The notes beneath the pieces were generated by a model. The model saw only the letters and a list, made by a program, of their open reading frames with translations, ran no database searches and was not told where the DNA came from. Below, piece after piece: positions 63,564 through 64,000 of a stretch of 64,000 nt of DNA. Source of the stretch: GAS188 sp963794475 (GTDB taxonomy: Bacteria > Pseudomonadota > Alphaproteobacteria > Rhizobiales > Beijerinckiaceae); contig CAWCDW010000008.1 of assembly GCA_963794475.1 (NCBI GenBank), positions 453,228-517,227 on the forward strand, read 5' to 3'. The position numbers were made by a program, and so were the translations under genes. Positions within the stretch are counted from its first letter, which is position 1. Each line of letters opens with the position of its first letter.

Positions 63564-63706
63564 CGAAGGGGCTCCTTCCAAGGGGGGACGAATAGGGGGT
63601 CTTGAAGTGGTTGTCGCAGGGGACCCGCCGTTGTCATGAAAACCACCTTCCCTCTCGACCTGCCGGCAGGATCCCCGCCTTCGGCGCCCCGGTCTCTCCT
63701 GGTTCG

Positions 63707-64000
63707 CTACGGGCAATCAGCGCCCGGCTGGCGCCGCCGCGGCCTTCCGTCGAGCGTCTTGCGCCCCTGGAAGAAGCCGGGCACGAGTCGCTGACCGAGC
63801 CGCATGGCAGCGAACGCCGGGAGAGCTCGCAGGGGGAAGATCAGCTTTCGCTTGCGGGTCGGCGCGAAGCCTGAAATCGCGCGGACCGCGTCGTCGAGCG
63901 ATGCGGAAGAAAGGCCCTTCATCCGGACCATCCACCCGGGGAGCCTGTCGTCCATCGTGTAGATCCCGGTCTGAACCGGTCCCAGCATGACCTGCTTGAA
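63707..64000 (-). CDS. Probable short-chain dehydrogenase/reductase, C-terminal part (cut by window edge)
   Basis: The frame is open to the right edge, so this is the last ~97 codons of a gene that begins outside. The segment GPVQTGIYT fits the PG-x-V-x-T position of SDR proteins. The later ASLDDAVRAISGFAPTRKRKLIFPLRAL stretch fits the C-terminal tail of DltE-like SDRs, where a basic stretch precedes an FP motif. The nucleotide-binding and Tyr-Lys catalytic parts are outside the window, so the assignment rests on the tail alone. It belongs to the right-hand (myxobacterial-type) source. Confidence 0.5.
   Translation of the reverse strand, partial: FKQVMLGPVQTGIYTMDDRLPGWMVRMKGLSSASLDDAVRAISGFAPTRKRKLIFPLRALPAFAAMRLGQRLVPGFFQGRKTLDGRPRRRQPGADCP

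Overview
The first ~60.9 kb read as one high-GC chromosome of an alphaproteobacterium, most likely a Hyphomicrobiales member near Beijerinckiaceae/Methylobacteriaceae. This rests on gene content: a fused NuoE/NuoF-type formate dehydrogenase beta subunit with its alpha subunit, a PdhS/DivJ-like histidine kinase, a HIG1-type small membrane protein beside PduO-type adenosyltransferase and ETF genes, DUF1028, and peptide ABC importers joined by 4-bp start/stop overlaps. The family assignment is inference; no rRNA or tRNA was seen. The last ~3.1 kb (from ~60,888) has a different character: two GH54-type arabinofuranosidase lipoproteins, one with a long Thr/Gly linker of the kind common in Myxococcota, and a clear rho-independent terminator. 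The join cuts one gene on each side, so the window is best read as a chimeric contig.

Layout. 0-12 kb: acyl-CoA dehydrogenase (cut by the left edge), a proline-racemase-family enzyme, GFA protein, argG, a GTP cyclohydrolase II-like (URC1-type) protein, ilvA, an exported protein, guaB, MAPEG and an rRNA m5C methyltransferase. 12-16 kb: diguanylate cyclase, histidine kinase and GST. 16-26 kb: a molybdenum-cofactor and NAD-linked formate dehydrogenase block (moeA, deacetylase, mobB, tusA-like, mobA, fdhD, DUF2478, alpha, beta). 26-32 kb: a four-gene peptide-type ABC importer without a binding protein, a RidA-family protein, a small Gly-rich exported protein and DUF1028. 32-38 kb: ppx, ppk, and a type III polyketide synthase coupled to an ICMT-type methyltransferase. 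38-45.5 kb: HNH nuclease, 3-hydroxybutyryl-CoA dehydrogenase, etfA/etfB, cobalamin adenosyltransferase, PagL-like deacylase, HIG1 protein, divergent deacetylase and RppH.

45.5-60.9 kb looks like a catabolic island: an alpha-methylacyl-CoA racemase-like domain in one frame with a glycerate 2-kinase, an inverted-repeat element, a ThDP enzyme coupled to an MFS transporter, a flavin monooxygenase, a prolyl aminopeptidase, a class II aldolase-type protein, a dimethylformamidase-like large subunit, and a Dpp-type importer (binding protein, two permeases, start of the ATPase). A working idea is import and hydrolysis of an amide or modified peptide followed by CoA- and C3-acid metabolism; the substrate cannot be read from sequence.

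60.9-64 kb: a truncated GH54 lipoprotein, a terminator, a complete GH54 lipoprotein with both catalytic residues, and the C-terminus of a probable short-chain dehydrogenase running off the right edge.
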